NCBI RefSeq assembly: GCF_035593985.1
Contig: NZ_CP141587.1
Coordinates: 2,230,001 to 2,294,000, forward strand
Length of the DNA stretch: 64,000 bases
Direction: 5' to 3'
Source: Sphingomonas sp. LY29
Lineage (GTDB): Bacteria; Pseudomonadota; Alphaproteobacteria; Sphingomonadales; Sphingomonadaceae
Shown here: in pieces, positions 31,144 through 39,074 of the stretch
Layout of the letters: every line of letters starts with the position of its first letter
Position numbering within the stretch: position 1 is the stretch's first letter
Made by a program: the position numbers and the translations under genes
The notes under the pieces: generated by a model
Database searches by the model: none
Told to the model about the DNA's origin: nothing
The model's input: only the letters and a program-made list of their open reading frames with translations

Positions 31144-31545
31144 ATGTTCACCAAGGCTCTTCTGGCCGCCGCCGCGGCAACCACCGCCGTCGTCGCGCTG
31201 CCCAGCGCCGCCAGTGCGCAAAGCTATTACGGTTACGGCACGCCCTATTATGGTGGCGGCTACAACCAGGCTTACGGCCAGCGCTACTACGGTCAGCGTT
31301 ACGCCAATAACTACGACAACCGCTATTATGGCCGCACCTATCGCGGCTACCGCGGCCAGCGCTGCGGCAATGGCACGACCGGCGCGATCATCGGCGGCGT
31401 CGCCGGTGCCCTGCTCGGTCGCGAAGTGACCCGCGGTCGCAGCAGCTATGGCTATCGCCGTGGCAACAGCGGAACGACCGGTGCGATCATCGGCGGTGCC
31501 GTCGGCGCGTTGGCGGGTCGCGAAATCGCCAAGGGCCGCTGCTAA
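31144..31545 (+). CDS. exported glycine-zipper protein
   Basis: The 133-residue protein starts at ATG 31144, with GAGGAG at 31130-31135; an in-frame ATG at 31126 is less well placed. It has a signal peptide (ALLAAAAATTAVVALPSAAS-AQ), a Tyr/Gly/Arg-rich middle, and two copies of a glycine-zipper motif (TTGAIIGGVAGALLGREVTR and TTGAIIGGAVGALAGREIAK). Such YMGG/2TM glycine-zipper proteins insert in or line the outer membrane. A strong terminator follows. Confidence 0.82.
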   Translation: MFTKALLAAAAATTAVVALPSAASAQSYYGYGTPYYGGGYNQAYGQRYYGQRYANNYDNRYYGRTYRGYRGQRCGNGTTGAIIGGVAGALLGREVTRGRSSYGYRRGNSGTTGAIIGGAVGALAGREIAKGRC

Positions 31546-31573
31546 CCGCTGGCAGCCGCATTGGCCAAGTGGT

Positions 31574-31609
31574 CGGGCCGGGAGGCTTCCTCCCGGCCCG
31601 AAACTTTTT
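31574..31609 (+). terminator. intrinsic terminator after the glycine-zipper gene
   Basis: CGGGCCGGGAGG (31574-31585) and CCTCCCGGCCCG (31589-31600) form a 12-bp perfect stem with a 3-base loop, followed by AAACTTTTTG. This is a strong Rho-independent terminator for the 31144 gene. Confidence 0.85.
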
Positions 31610-31665
31610 GCAGCCATTTGGCGAGGGCCGGATTATAGACCGGTCGATTCAATCGGGAGAGACAG

Positions 31666-33072
31666 GTGTTCAAAGGGCTGAAGCCCATCCTTTACGGCGG
31701 CCGCGAAGTGTGGCCGCTGGTCGAGGGTGGCAAGGGGGTTTCCGCGACCAACCACATGAGCTCGGGTGCATGGGCTGCCGCTGGCGGCATCGGCACCGTC
31801 AGCGCGGTCAACGCCGACAGCTATGATCCCGAAGGCCGCATTATCCCGCAGGTCTACAAGGCGCTGACCCGCCGCGAGCGGCACGAGGAACTGGTGCAAT
31901 ACGCCATCGACGGTGCGGTCGCGCAGGTGGAAAAGGCGCATGCGCTTGCCAATGGCAACGGTGCGATCAACATCAACGTCCTGTGGGAAATGGGCGGCGC
32001 CCAGCGCGTGCTCGAAGGAACGCTCGCGCGCACCAAGGGAATGGTCACCGGCGTCACCTGCGGCGCGGGCATGCCCTACAAGCTGAGCGAAATCGCGGCG
32101 CACCACGAAGTCTATTACCTGCCGATCATCTCGTCGGGCCGTGCCTTCCGCGCGCTGTGGAAGCGCGCCTATGCCAAGGTGCCGCAGTGGCTCGGCGCGG
32201 TGGTCTACGAAGATCCCTGGCTCGCCGGCGGCCATAATGGCCTCAGCAACGCCGAGGATCCGCGCAAGCCGCAGGATCCCTACCCCCGCGTCGCCGAACT
32301 TCGCGCCGTGATGCGCGAAGGCGGGATCAGCGACGACGTGCCGATCGTCATGGCGGGCGGCGTATGGCGCCTCGACGAATGGGATAACTGGATCGATAAT
32401 CCCGAACTGGGCGCGATCATGTTCCAGTTCGGCACCAGGCCGTTGCTGACGCAGGAAAGCCCGATTCCGGCCGACTGGAAGGCGCGACTGATGACGCTGG
32501 AGGAAGGCGACATCCTCCTACACAAATTCTCGCCGACCGGCTTCTATTCGTCGGCGGTGCGCAACCCGTTTCTGCGCAGTCTCGAGGCGCGCAGCGAACG
32601 CCAGATCGCCTACACGAAGGAAGTGGTCGGCGATCATGCCTTCCAGCTCGACGTCGGCGTCGGCACGCGCAAGAATTACTGGGTGACCAAGGGCGACCTC
32701 AACCACGCCCGCGAATGGTATGGCCAGGGCTTTACCGAAGCGATGAAGACCCCCGACGATACGTTGATTTTCGTCACGCCGGAAGAGCAGCAGATGATCC
32801 GCAAGGATCAGGCCGACTGCATGGGCTGCCTGTCACAGTGCAGCTTCTCGAGCTGGGCGGACAATGAGAAGAATTCGACCGGTCGCCTCGCCGATGCGCG
32901 CAGCTTCTGTATCCAGAAGACGCTGCAGGACATCGCCCATGGCGGCCCCGTCGACGAAAACTTGATGTTCGCTGGACACGCCGCGTTCCGCTTCAAGACC
33001 GACCCCTTCTATTCGAACGGGTTCGTGCCGACGACCAAGCAATTGGTCGATCGAATCCTGACGGGCGCATGA
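31666..33072 (+). CDS. nitronate monooxygenase-like flavin oxidoreductase
   Basis: The 468-residue protein starts at GTG 31666 with GGGAGAGACAG upstream. It belongs to the NPD/IMPDH-like TIM-barrel flavoproteins: KGVSATNHMSSGAWAAAGGI near the N-terminus, TKGMVTGVTCGAGMPYKL, GGHNGLSN and DVPIVMAGGVWR. It is longer than typical nitronate monooxygenases and has a Cys motif near residue 385 (CMGCLSQCSFSSW), perhaps for metal binding. FMN-dependent oxidation of a nitro or enoyl substrate is expected; the substrate is not known. The stop overlaps the SH3 protein gene (ATGATG). Confidence 0.82.
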   Translation: MFKGLKPILYGGREVWPLVEGGKGVSATNHMSSGAWAAAGGIGTVSAVNADSYDPEGRIIPQVYKALTRRERHEELVQYAIDGAVAQVEKAHALANGNGAININVLWEMGGAQRVLEGTLARTKGMVTGVTCGAGMPYKLSEIAAHHEVYYLPIISSGRAFRALWKRAYAKVPQWLGAVVYEDPWLAGGHNGLSNAEDPRKPQDPYPRVAELRAVMREGGISDDVPIVMAGGVWRLDEWDNWIDNPELGAIMFQFGTRPLLTQESPIPADWKARLMTLEEGDILLHKFSPTGFYSSAVRNPFLRSLEARSERQIAYTKEVVGDHAFQLDVGVGTRKNYWVTKGDLNHAREWYGQGFTEAMKTPDDTLIFVTPEEQQMIRKDQADCMGCLSQCSFSSWADNEKNSTGRLADARSFCIQKTLQDIAHGGPVDENLMFAGHAAFRFKTDPFYSNGFVPTTKQLVDRILTGA

Positions 33073-33551
33073 TGCTGGCACGGGGGCTCGGCGTCGCGAC
33101 ATTGCTGTCGATCGCGGCGACCGCGTCGGCGCAGGATCGCCAGCCGCCGTACTGGGCGTCGATCGCCAGCGGCGAGGCGATGATGCGGTCGGGGCCGGGG
33201 CGCAATTTCCCCGGCCTGTGGCTCTACAAGCGCCGCGACCTGCCGATCCGCGTGATCAAGACATATCCCAACTGGCGCATGATCGAAGACCCCGACGGCG
33301 CGCGGGGCTGGATGCTGGTGACCCTGCTCAGCGATCGCCGTACCGCGATCGTGAAGCCCGGCGAACCGCGCGACATCCGCACCAAGCCCGGCGCGGGTTC
33401 CCCCGTCCGCTACCGCGCCGAAGCCGGCGTGGTCGGTCGCCTGAACAAGTGCGACGGCAGCTGGTGCGGGATCGAGATCGGCAACCGCAAGGGCTTTATC
33501 GCCCAGTCCGACATCTGGGGCGTGGCCGAAGGCGAGACGGTCGAGGACTGA
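33069..33551 (+). CDS. exported SH3-domain protein
   Basis: The 160-residue protein starts inside the previous gene's stop. It has a signal peptide (LGVATLLSIAATASA-Q) and two bacterial SH3-type segments: YWASIASGEAMMRSGPGRNF and GEPRDIRTKPGAGSPVRYRA, each followed by Trp-containing strands (NWRMIEDPDGARGWM; GSWCGIEIGNRKGFI). Such proteins bind cell wall or modulate periplasmic hydrolases. Its stop lies in the loop of an 11-bp inverted repeat. Confidence 0.85.
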   Translation: MMLARGLGVATLLSIAATASAQDRQPPYWASIASGEAMMRSGPGRNFPGLWLYKRRDLPIRVIKTYPNWRMIEDPDGARGWMLVTLLSDRRTAIVKPGEPRDIRTKPGAGSPVRYRAEAGVVGRLNKCDGSWCGIEIGNRKGFIAQSDIWGVAEGETVED

Positions 33552-33562
33552 CCTCGACCGTC
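33536..33562. terminator. hairpin between convergent genes
   Basis: GACGGTCGAGG (33536-33546) and CCTCGACCGTC (33552-33562) form an 11-bp perfect stem with a 5-base loop that includes the stop of the SH3 gene. It lies between convergent genes (stops at 33551 and 33574) and may serve both. No T-run follows on the plus strand. Confidence 0.55.
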
Positions 33563-33573
33563 GCTTGCGTGAA

Positions 33574-34758
33574 TTAGACTAGTTCGACCGCGATCGCGGT
33601 GGCTTCGCCGCCGCCGATGCACAGGCTCGCGACGCCCTTCTTCAGGCCCTTGGTCTTGAGCGCGTTGACCAGCGTCACGAGGATGCGGGTGCCGCTGGCG
33701 CCGATCGGGTGGCCGAGCGCGGTGGCGCCGCCGTGGACGTTGATCTTGGCGTGGTCGATGCCGAGGTCCTTCATCGCGAACATCGCGACGCAGGCGAATG
33801 CCTCGTTCACTTCCCACAGGTCGACGTCGCCGACCTGCCAGCCCGCCTTCTTCAACAGCTTCTCAATCGCGCCGACGGGGGCGATGGTGAACTCGGCCGG
33901 CTCGCGCGCATGCGCGGCGGTCGCAACGATGCGGGCGACCGGTGACAGGCCCTGCTCGCCCGCAGTCGATTCACGCATGAGTACGACCGCTGCGGCGCCG
34001 TCCGAAATCGACGAGCTGGTCGCGGCGGTGATGGTGCCTTCTTTGGCGAAGGCGGGCTTCAGCTGCGGGATCTTGTCAGGGCGACCGCGGCCGGGGGCTT
34101 CGTCAGTGTCGACGATCGTGTCGCCGCCGCGGCCCTTGATCGTGACCGGCACGATCTCATCCTTGAAGCCGCCGCTGTCGATTGCCGACTTGGCGCGGTT
34201 CAGGCTTTCGATCGCATAGGCGTCCATGTCCTGGCGCGTCAGCTGATATTCGTCGGCGGTGCACTGGGCGAAGCTGCCCATCGCGCGTCCGGCCTCGTAG
34301 GCGTCTTCCAGTCCGTCGAGGAACATGTGGTCATAGGCAGTGTCATGGCCGATGCGCGCGCCCGAGCGATGCTTCTTGAGAAGGTACGGTGCGTTGGTCA
34401 TCGATTCCATGCCGCCCGCAACGATCAGGTCGGCGTTGCCGCTGGCGAGCGCTTCGGCGCCCATGATGACGGTCTGCATTCCCGAACCGCACACCTTGTT
34501 GACGGTGGTTGCCTGGACCGACTTGGGCAGGCCGGCCTTGATCGCCGCCTGGCGCGCCGGCGCCTGGCCGAGCCCGGCGGGGAGGACGCAGCCCATGTAG
34601 ATCCGGTCGATGTCCTCGCCCTTCACGCCCGCGCGCTCGACCGCGGCGCGGACGGCGGCGGCGCCAAGGTCGGTCGCGGATGCATCGGCAAGGCTGCCCT
34701 GCATCGCGCCCATCGGGGTGCGGGCGGTCGAAAGGATGACGACGGGATCGGTGGCCAC
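33574..34758 (-). CDS. acetyl-CoA C-acetyltransferase (thiolase)
   Basis: Read from GTG 34758 (GGAGAG at proper distance), this is a 394-residue thiolase. Catalytic Cys90 is in NKVCGSGMQT; the His of NVHGGATALGHPIGASGTR and the C-terminal Cys of SLCIGGGEATAIAVE complete the active site. ATDPVVILSTARTPMGAMQG is the typical N-terminus. It makes or cleaves acetoacetyl-CoA and other 3-ketoacyl-CoAs. It is divergent from isovaleryl-CoA dehydrogenase at 34860, which suggests a shared control region and a role in branched-chain amino acid or ketone-body metabolism. A start at 34842 would overlap that region and is not supported. Confidence 0.93.
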   Translation of the reverse strand: MATDPVVILSTARTPMGAMQGSLADASATDLGAAAVRAAVERAGVKGEDIDRIYMGCVLPAGLGQAPARQAAIKAGLPKSVQATTVNKVCGSGMQTVIMGAEALASGNADLIVAGGMESMTNAPYLLKKHRSGARIGHDTAYDHMFLDGLEDAYEAGRAMGSFAQCTADEYQLTRQDMDAYAIESLNRAKSAIDSGGFKDEIVPVTIKGRGGDTIVDTDEAPGRGRPDKIPQLKPAFAKEGTITAATSSSISDGAAAVVLMRESTAGEQGLSPVARIVATAAHAREPAEFTIAPVGAIEKLLKKAGWQVGDVDLWEVNEAFACVAMFAMKDLGIDHAKINVHGGATALGHPIGASGTRILVTLVNALKTKGLKKGVASLCIGGGEATAIAVELV

Positions 34759-34859
34759 GGGCTGCTCTCCAAGATGTTTTCGCAACTGCACATAAGGCCG
34801 CCGCGCGCCTTGTTCAAACGCTTCCGCCTCTGCTAGCGCCACGGCAACAGGAGAGAAGA

Positions 34860-36026
34860 ATGACCGACATGCCCGGCCTCGATTTCGACCTTGGCGAAAT
34901 GGCCGACACCATCCGCGACATCACCCGCCGCTTTGCCGAGGATCGGATCCAGCCGATCGCGGCGGAGATCGACTTGGCCGACCGCTTCCCGATCGAGCTG
35001 TGGCCGCAGATGGGCGAGCTTGGGCTGCATGGCATCACGGTCGAGGAAGAGTGGGGCGGGCTTGGTCTCGGCTACCTCGAGCATGTCGTGGCGCAGGAAG
35101 AAGTCGCGCGGGCATCGGCGTCGGTCGGCCTTAGCTACGGCGCGCATTCCAACCTATGCGTCAACCAGATCCGCCGCTGGGCGAACGAGGAGCAGAAGGC
35201 GAAATATCTGCCGAAGCTGATCAGCGGCGAGCATGTCGGCGCGCTGGCGATGAGCGAGGCGGGAGCAGGCAGCGACGTCATGTCGATGAAGCTGACCGCG
35301 AAAAAGGTCGACGGCGGCTATGTCCTCAACGGCACCAAATTCTGGATTACCAACGCAGCCTATGCCGACACGCTGGTGGTCTATGCCAAGACCGGCGGCG
35401 CCGACGACAAGCCGAGCAAGGCCTTCACCACCTTCCTGATCGAAAAGGGAATGAGCGGTTTCTCGATCGGGCAGAAGATCGACAAGGTCGGCATGCGCGG
35501 AAGCCCGACGTCGGAGCTGGTGTTCAACGACTGCTTCGTGGCCGACAGCCAAGTGATGGGCCCAGTCGGCGGCGGTGCCGGGGTGTTGATGAGCGGGCTC
35601 GATTACGAGCGCACGGTGCTTGCCGGGATCCAGCTCGGCATCATGCAGGCCTGTCTCGACGTCGTCATTCCCTACGTCCGCGAGCGCAAGCAGTTCGGCA
35701 AGCCGATCGGCGCATTTCAGCTGATGCAGGCGAAGATCGCGGACATGTATGTCGCGCTCAATTCGGCGCGCGCCTATGTCTATGCGGTGGCGAAGAATTG
35801 CGACGCCGGCCGCACCACGCGGTTCGACGCGGCGGGGGCGATCCTGCTGGCGAGCGAGAGCGCGTTCGAGGTGGCGGGCGAAGCGGTGCAGGCGCTGGGC
35901 GGCGCGGGCTATACCCGCGACTGGCCGGTCGAGCGTTTCATGCGCGACGCCAAGCTGCTCGACATCGGCGCGGGCACCAACGAGATCCGCCGGATGCTGA
36001 TTGGCCGCGAGCTTATCGGCGGCTAG
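34860..36026 (+). CDS. isovaleryl-CoA dehydrogenase
   Basis: This 388-residue FAD enzyme has the acyl-CoA dehydrogenase fold: SEAGAGSDVMSMKL (FAD/substrate loop), FWITNAAYADTLVVYAKTGG, and the typical C-terminal RDAKLLDIGAGTNEIRRMLI. The catalytic base Glu250 in SGLDYERTVLAG, at the position seen in isovaleryl-CoA dehydrogenases rather than the short-chain type, and SYGAHSNLCVNQIRRW, point to isovaleryl-CoA as substrate. It performs the step before methylcrotonyl-CoA carboxylase in leucine degradation; that carboxylase is encoded 6 kb downstream. AGGAGAG lies directly upstream of ATG 34860. Many clusters call this gene liuA or ivd. Confidence 0.9.
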   Translation: MTDMPGLDFDLGEMADTIRDITRRFAEDRIQPIAAEIDLADRFPIELWPQMGELGLHGITVEEEWGGLGLGYLEHVVAQEEVARASASVGLSYGAHSNLCVNQIRRWANEEQKAKYLPKLISGEHVGALAMSEAGAGSDVMSMKLTAKKVDGGYVLNGTKFWITNAAYADTLVVYAKTGGADDKPSKAFTTFLIEKGMSGFSIGQKIDKVGMRGSPTSELVFNDCFVADSQVMGPVGGGAGVLMSGLDYERTVLAGIQLGIMQACLDVVIPYVRERKQFGKPIGAFQLMQAKIADMYVALNSARAYVYAVAKNCDAGRTTRFDAAGAILLASESAFEVAGEAVQALGGAGYTRDWPVERFMRDAKLLDIGAGTNEIRRMLIGRELIGG

Positions 36027-36210
36027 GCATGCGCGCTTAGGTTCACAAAGTTCGTGGAGTGAGGCGCATTTTCAGGCTCTTTTTGCGAACTTAAGGAATT
36101 TGCTCGCGGCGGCGCTCCGTGGTCCGTTAGCAACGGGCGGGCGGCAGTATGGCGCGACGTCAGGACTGTAGGACAGCGAAAAGGGAAACCGTCCTATCGC
36201 CAACACGACC

Positions 36211-37410
36211 GTGAACGACGATGCCAATGCGGAGCCACGCCCGCCCGAAATTGGCTATCTGGCCCTCTTCCTTCGCTTTCTTCGTTTCGGCTTGCTGGCG
36301 TTCGGAGGCCCGGTCGCGCAGATCGCGATGATCCGCCGCGAACTCGTGGACGAGGAACGATGGATCGGTAGCGGAGGGTTCAACCGGCTGCTGGCGGTCA
36401 TGCAGGCATTGCCAGGACCCGAAGCCCATGAGCTGTGCGTCCATTTGGGGATTCGCGCCAAGGGACGTCTCGGCGGGCTGCTCGCGGGGCTAGGCTTCAT
36501 GCTGCCCGGCTTCGTCCTGATGATGGCGCTGGCGTGGGGCTATTCGCGACTACGCATCGAAGGCACGGTGTTGGGCGCGATGTTCCTGGGCGTGCAGGCG
36601 GCGGTGCTCGCGGTCATTGCCCGTGCGATCCACCGCATCGGAGAACACATCCTTCTCGACCGCTGGCTGTGGGCGGCGATGCTCGGCGCGGCAGGCGCGT
36701 CCTTGCTCGGCGCCAGCTTCTGGATCGTGCTTCCGGCGGCGGGGGCGGCTTATGCCATGGCGTCAACCAAGCGCTTCATCCCGGCTGTTGCGGTCCTGGC
36801 CGTTGCGGGGGCCGTCAGCGTCGCGGTCGCAGGCTGGCGGTTCGAGCCTTTGGTAGTCTCGGCGGATGCATCGGCGGCGACGACGCTCGCGCTGTTCTTC
36901 GCGGGATTGAAGGGGGGCCTGTTGACCTTTGGCGGGGCTTACACCGCCATTCCTTTCGTCCGCGACGACAGCGTGGGGCGGGGATGGATGACCGACGCTC
37001 AATTCCTCGACGGGGTGGCGCTCGCGGGCGTGCTGCCTGCGCCACTGGTCATCTTCTCGACGTTCGTGGGCTGGGTGTGCGGCGGGCCGGCGGGGGCGGT
37101 GGCGATCACCGCGGGCATGTTCCTGCCGGCCTTCGCTTTGTCGATGATCTTCTACGAGCGACTGGAAGCGCTGGCCGAGCATCGGCGACTGCAGAAATTC
37201 CTGTCGGGCGTCGCCGCCGCGGTGGTGGGCCTGATCGTGGTGACCCTGATCGAACTGGGCGTGGCGGCGGTCGATCGAAGCCCAAACCTGGTCGCGAGCG
37301 CGGTCATCTTCTCGGTCGCGCTCGCCATCACGACAGGCTGGAGCCATCGGCTGAGCACGTTCGTGGTGTTGGCGCTGGGCGCGCTGGCGGGAGCCGTCGC
37401 TCTTGGGTAG
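36211..37410 (+). CDS. chrA: chromate transporter family protein (ChrA)
   Basis: The 399-residue protein has two homologous CHR halves: FLRFLRFGLLAFGGPVAQIA followed by a proline-rich ALPGPEAHELCVHLG, and later LFFAGLKGGLLTFGGAYTAI followed by VLPAPLVIFSTFVGW. This is the full-length, two-domain form with about 10-12 membrane spans. Known ChrA proteins export chromate. The start at GTG 36211 is not preceded by a clear Shine-Dalgarno, so the true start is uncertain. No chrB regulator is adjacent. In the 184-base gap before it a 7-bp inverted repeat (AAGTTCG 36048-36054, CGAACTT 36086-36092) could be an operator. Confidence 0.9.
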   Translation: MNDDANAEPRPPEIGYLALFLRFLRFGLLAFGGPVAQIAMIRRELVDEERWIGSGGFNRLLAVMQALPGPEAHELCVHLGIRAKGRLGGLLAGLGFMLPGFVLMMALAWGYSRLRIEGTVLGAMFLGVQAAVLAVIARAIHRIGEHILLDRWLWAAMLGAAGASLLGASFWIVLPAAGAAYAMASTKRFIPAVAVLAVAGAVSVAVAGWRFEPLVVSADASAATTLALFFAGLKGGLLTFGGAYTAIPFVRDDSVGRGWMTDAQFLDGVALAGVLPAPLVIFSTFVGWVCGGPAGAVAITAGMFLPAFALSMIFYERLEALAEHRRLQKFLSGVAAAVVGLIVVTLIELGVAAVDRSPNLVASAVIFSVALAITTGWSHRLSTFVVLALGALAGAVALG

Positions 37411-37714
37411 ACGCCGCCGCCGCTAACGATTGCAACGGCTTGAAAGTGGACGTGATCAACCCGGTCAGGAACGTGTCGTCGAAGTAACGCGAAAGTCTTT
37501 GAATGTGTAGCTCAGACTAGCTGCAAGTGCCTCCCTCGTGACATGGACGACATCGCTACCGGAATGAGAAACCGGAATGCTGACGGTCACGCTCGACCGG
37601 CCGTCTCGCAACACGACGATCTCTGATGCGGCCGCCTGAGCCGTCGAGCGCCTGAACCTCCGTGTGGTCCGGCAAAATGTTCGCAATGGGTGGAAAGCGG
37701 AAGCCGGGGGTAGC
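37411..37714. other. 304-base gap with one intergenic repeat
   Basis: No convincing gene lies here. A minus-strand frame (37465 to about 37640) reads as a plausible short protein end (VTVSIPVSHSGSDVVHVTRE), but it has no good start and its upstream part is repeat sequence, so it is either a remnant or chance. The repeat copy lies at 37676-37705. Confidence 0.4.
37676..37705 (+). repeat. intergenic repeat, copy 1
   Basis: GCAATGGGTGGAAAGCGGA is the recognisable core (37683-37701), preceded by ATGTTC. It is the same core as at 38022, 38290 and 38960. This copy has lost most of the flanking inverted arm. Confidence 0.6.
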
Positions 37715-37993
37715 TCAGTTTTCCACCCGCCAGCGATCATCCTTCGAGACGCGGCAAGCGGTGGTTTCGGGCGGCAACGCTGGGAATGCTTCAAGCGCTC
37801 CCAACCTGCTTGCCAGATGGCTAAGGCCGACCACCTGCCAATCATCGACCGAGTGCCCGTCGCTGCCGCAACTAAAATGCAAGTCACCGTCCTCGTCATG
37901 AAACACGCTGAGGATGCTTTCTCCGCTCAGAACGTGCCGACAGACGAGAGATGCTTTGTGTTCGTCGTTGGAATAGCCGCCAAAGGTAATCAT
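37715..37993 (-). CDS. small protein of unknown function
   Basis: The 92-residue protein (MITFGGYSNDEHKASLVCRH) contains SVFHDEDGDLHFSCGSDGHS, then DDWQVVGLSHLASRLGALEA, and ends W.VEN. The HDEDGDW/L.F.CG pattern recurs in small proteins sometimes annotated as immunity-like or DUF2185-like, but the family cannot be fixed here. The gene is isolated between repeat copies 1 and 2. It appears intact. Confidence 0.65.
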   Translation of the reverse strand: MITFGGYSNDEHKASLVCRHVLSGESILSVFHDEDGDLHFSCGSDGHSVDDWQVVGLSHLASRLGALEAFPALPPETTACRVSKDDRWRVEN

Positions 37994-38015
37994 CAGTCGA
38001 TCTTACCGGTCGGCT

Positions 38016-38050
38016 GAACGTCGGCAATGGGTGGGAAGCAGCCAATCTGC
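38016..38050 (+). repeat. intergenic repeat, copy 2
   Basis: GTCGGCAATGGGTGGGAAGC is the core (38020-38039). A second arm (CAGCCAATCTGCG) follows imperfectly. The copy lies between the 37715 and 38053 genes, upstream of the first. Confidence 0.6.
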
Positions 38051-38052
38051 GA

Positions 38053-38259
38053 TTAGCGTTTCTCGCCACCGCCAAACAGGCCAGGCTCTATGGCGACGCC
38101 AATCCAGTAAGAAAATGCGACAGCGAAGGCGAGAATGAGGTAGTCTGGTTCCAATACGCCGAAGGCATCGGCTACCAAGACGACCGTTCCAATCCATCCG
38201 AGCGCAGCGAACATAGTTGCGTGATGTGGGCCATAAAGTGCATCTACAAATCGCTTCAT
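38053..38259 (-). CDS. small membrane protein
   Basis: The 68-residue protein, read from ATG 38259, has two hydrophobic spans (MFAALGWIGTVVLVADAFGV and LILAFAVAFSYWIGVAI) and a C-terminal GLFGGGEKR. No family is recognised. It is isolated between repeat copies 2 and 3, each less than 60 bases from its ends. Confidence 0.6.
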   Translation of the reverse strand: MKRFVDALYGPHHATMFAALGWIGTVVLVADAFGVLEPDYLILAFAVAFSYWIGVAIEPGLFGGGEKR

Positions 38260-38284
38260 TTGGCGAGGTGTAATGCCATTGGCC

Positions 38285-38335
38285 GTGTCTGCAATGGGTC
38301 GAAAGCAGACCGTCTGCTGTGGGGGGAAGCGGACA
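38285..38335 (+). repeat. intergenic repeat, copy 3 (best preserved)
   Basis: GTCTGCAATGGGTCGAAAGC followed by AGAC (38287-38310) is an imperfect palindrome: GTCTGC and GCAGAC arms around AATGGGTCGAAA. A second, partial unit follows (GTCTGC 38312-38317, GGAAGCGGACATT 38325-38337). This is the fullest copy in the window. Confidence 0.65.
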
Positions 38336-38353
38336 TTGCTAGTCCCGGGCCGC

Positions 38354-38926
38354 TCAGAAAATCAGGACGAGGTAACGGAGTGTGAGGATCATTAGCAAAG
38401 CGATGTTCAGACCTCGGCCACTTACGAAAGCCGCGGCAGCCAGGATCAGCCCGAATAGTGAGACAGAGAGGACCGCTTGCCAACTGCTGATGAGCGTGGC
38501 CAGTTCAGGCACCATCAGGAAGTAGCTGACTTGGATAGCGAACAAGGCGAACAAGATACTGAGTACCCAGCGCTTTACGCGGAAGTAGTGTGCGTCGAGA
38601 TCGGGTGCGTTTACGTCCCTCGGGGGAAAGACAAGGTGCGCTGCAAGGTAGTAACTTCCTGCGAACGCTAGCCCAGCGGTCAAAGTAGCAAGTGAAACGG
38701 TCAGCCCCTCCCGAAGGCGCCAGGCAGCCAGCCAGAAGGTCATGAGATCAAGCATCACGAACAGGGCGAGAAGTGGGGTCAACCAACCCACTTTATAGCT
38801 TTGCCCTAAACGCAGCCGTGCTTCCAAGGTCCGGGCAAGTCCCCCGAGCACCTCGACCAGGCTGAAGCCGAGCAGAAGACCAAAAAGCGAAAAGACGAAT
38901 TCAAATGCGCTCACGACGCCCCCCAT
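38354..38926 (-). CDS. multi-span membrane protein of unknown function
   Basis: Translation from ATG 38926 gives 190 residues with about five membrane spans (AFEFVFSLFGLLLGFSLVEV; LTPLLALFVMLDLMTFWLA; ATLTAGLAFAGSYYLAAHL; LSILFALFAIQVSYFLMV; AVLSVSLFGLILAAAAFV). A GTG at 38917 is an alternative start. The frame stays open to 39022, but that extension is made of repeat sequence (RPIADIGR) and is not counted. No family is recognised. Confidence 0.7.
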   Translation of the reverse strand: MGGVVSAFEFVFSLFGLLLGFSLVEVLGGLARTLEARLRLGQSYKVGWLTPLLALFVMLDLMTFWLAAWRLREGLTVSLATLTAGLAFAGSYYLAAHLVFPPRDVNAPDLDAHYFRVKRWVLSILFALFAIQVSYFLMVPELATLISSWQAVLSVSLFGLILAAAAFVSGRGLNIALLMILTLRYLVLIF

Positions 38927-38950
38927 TGCAGGCTGTCTTTCCCATCTGCG

Positions 38951-38985
38951 GCCAATGTCTGCAATGGGTCGAAACCGACGTCCAG
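38951..38985 (+). repeat. intergenic repeat, copy 4
   Basis: AATGTCTGCAATGGGTCGAA followed by ACCGACGTC (38954-38982) is the same core as copy 3 with a changed right arm. It lies in the 148-base gap between the divergent 38354-38926 and cytochrome genes. Confidence 0.6.
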
Positions 38986-39074
38986 CAAATACGCTGGGTT
39001 CCTCCACGTACGTCACAGTCATCGCTTTTTCATTAAATCCGCGTTATCAACTCGTCGAGCAGGGGAGAGACGCG

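Noticed and set aside
37465..37899. 144-codon minus-strand frame
   Set aside because: Its first half is antisense or repeat-derived (SAFHPLRTF) and overlaps a better gene (37715-37993); only the last 50 codons look protein-like and these have no start.
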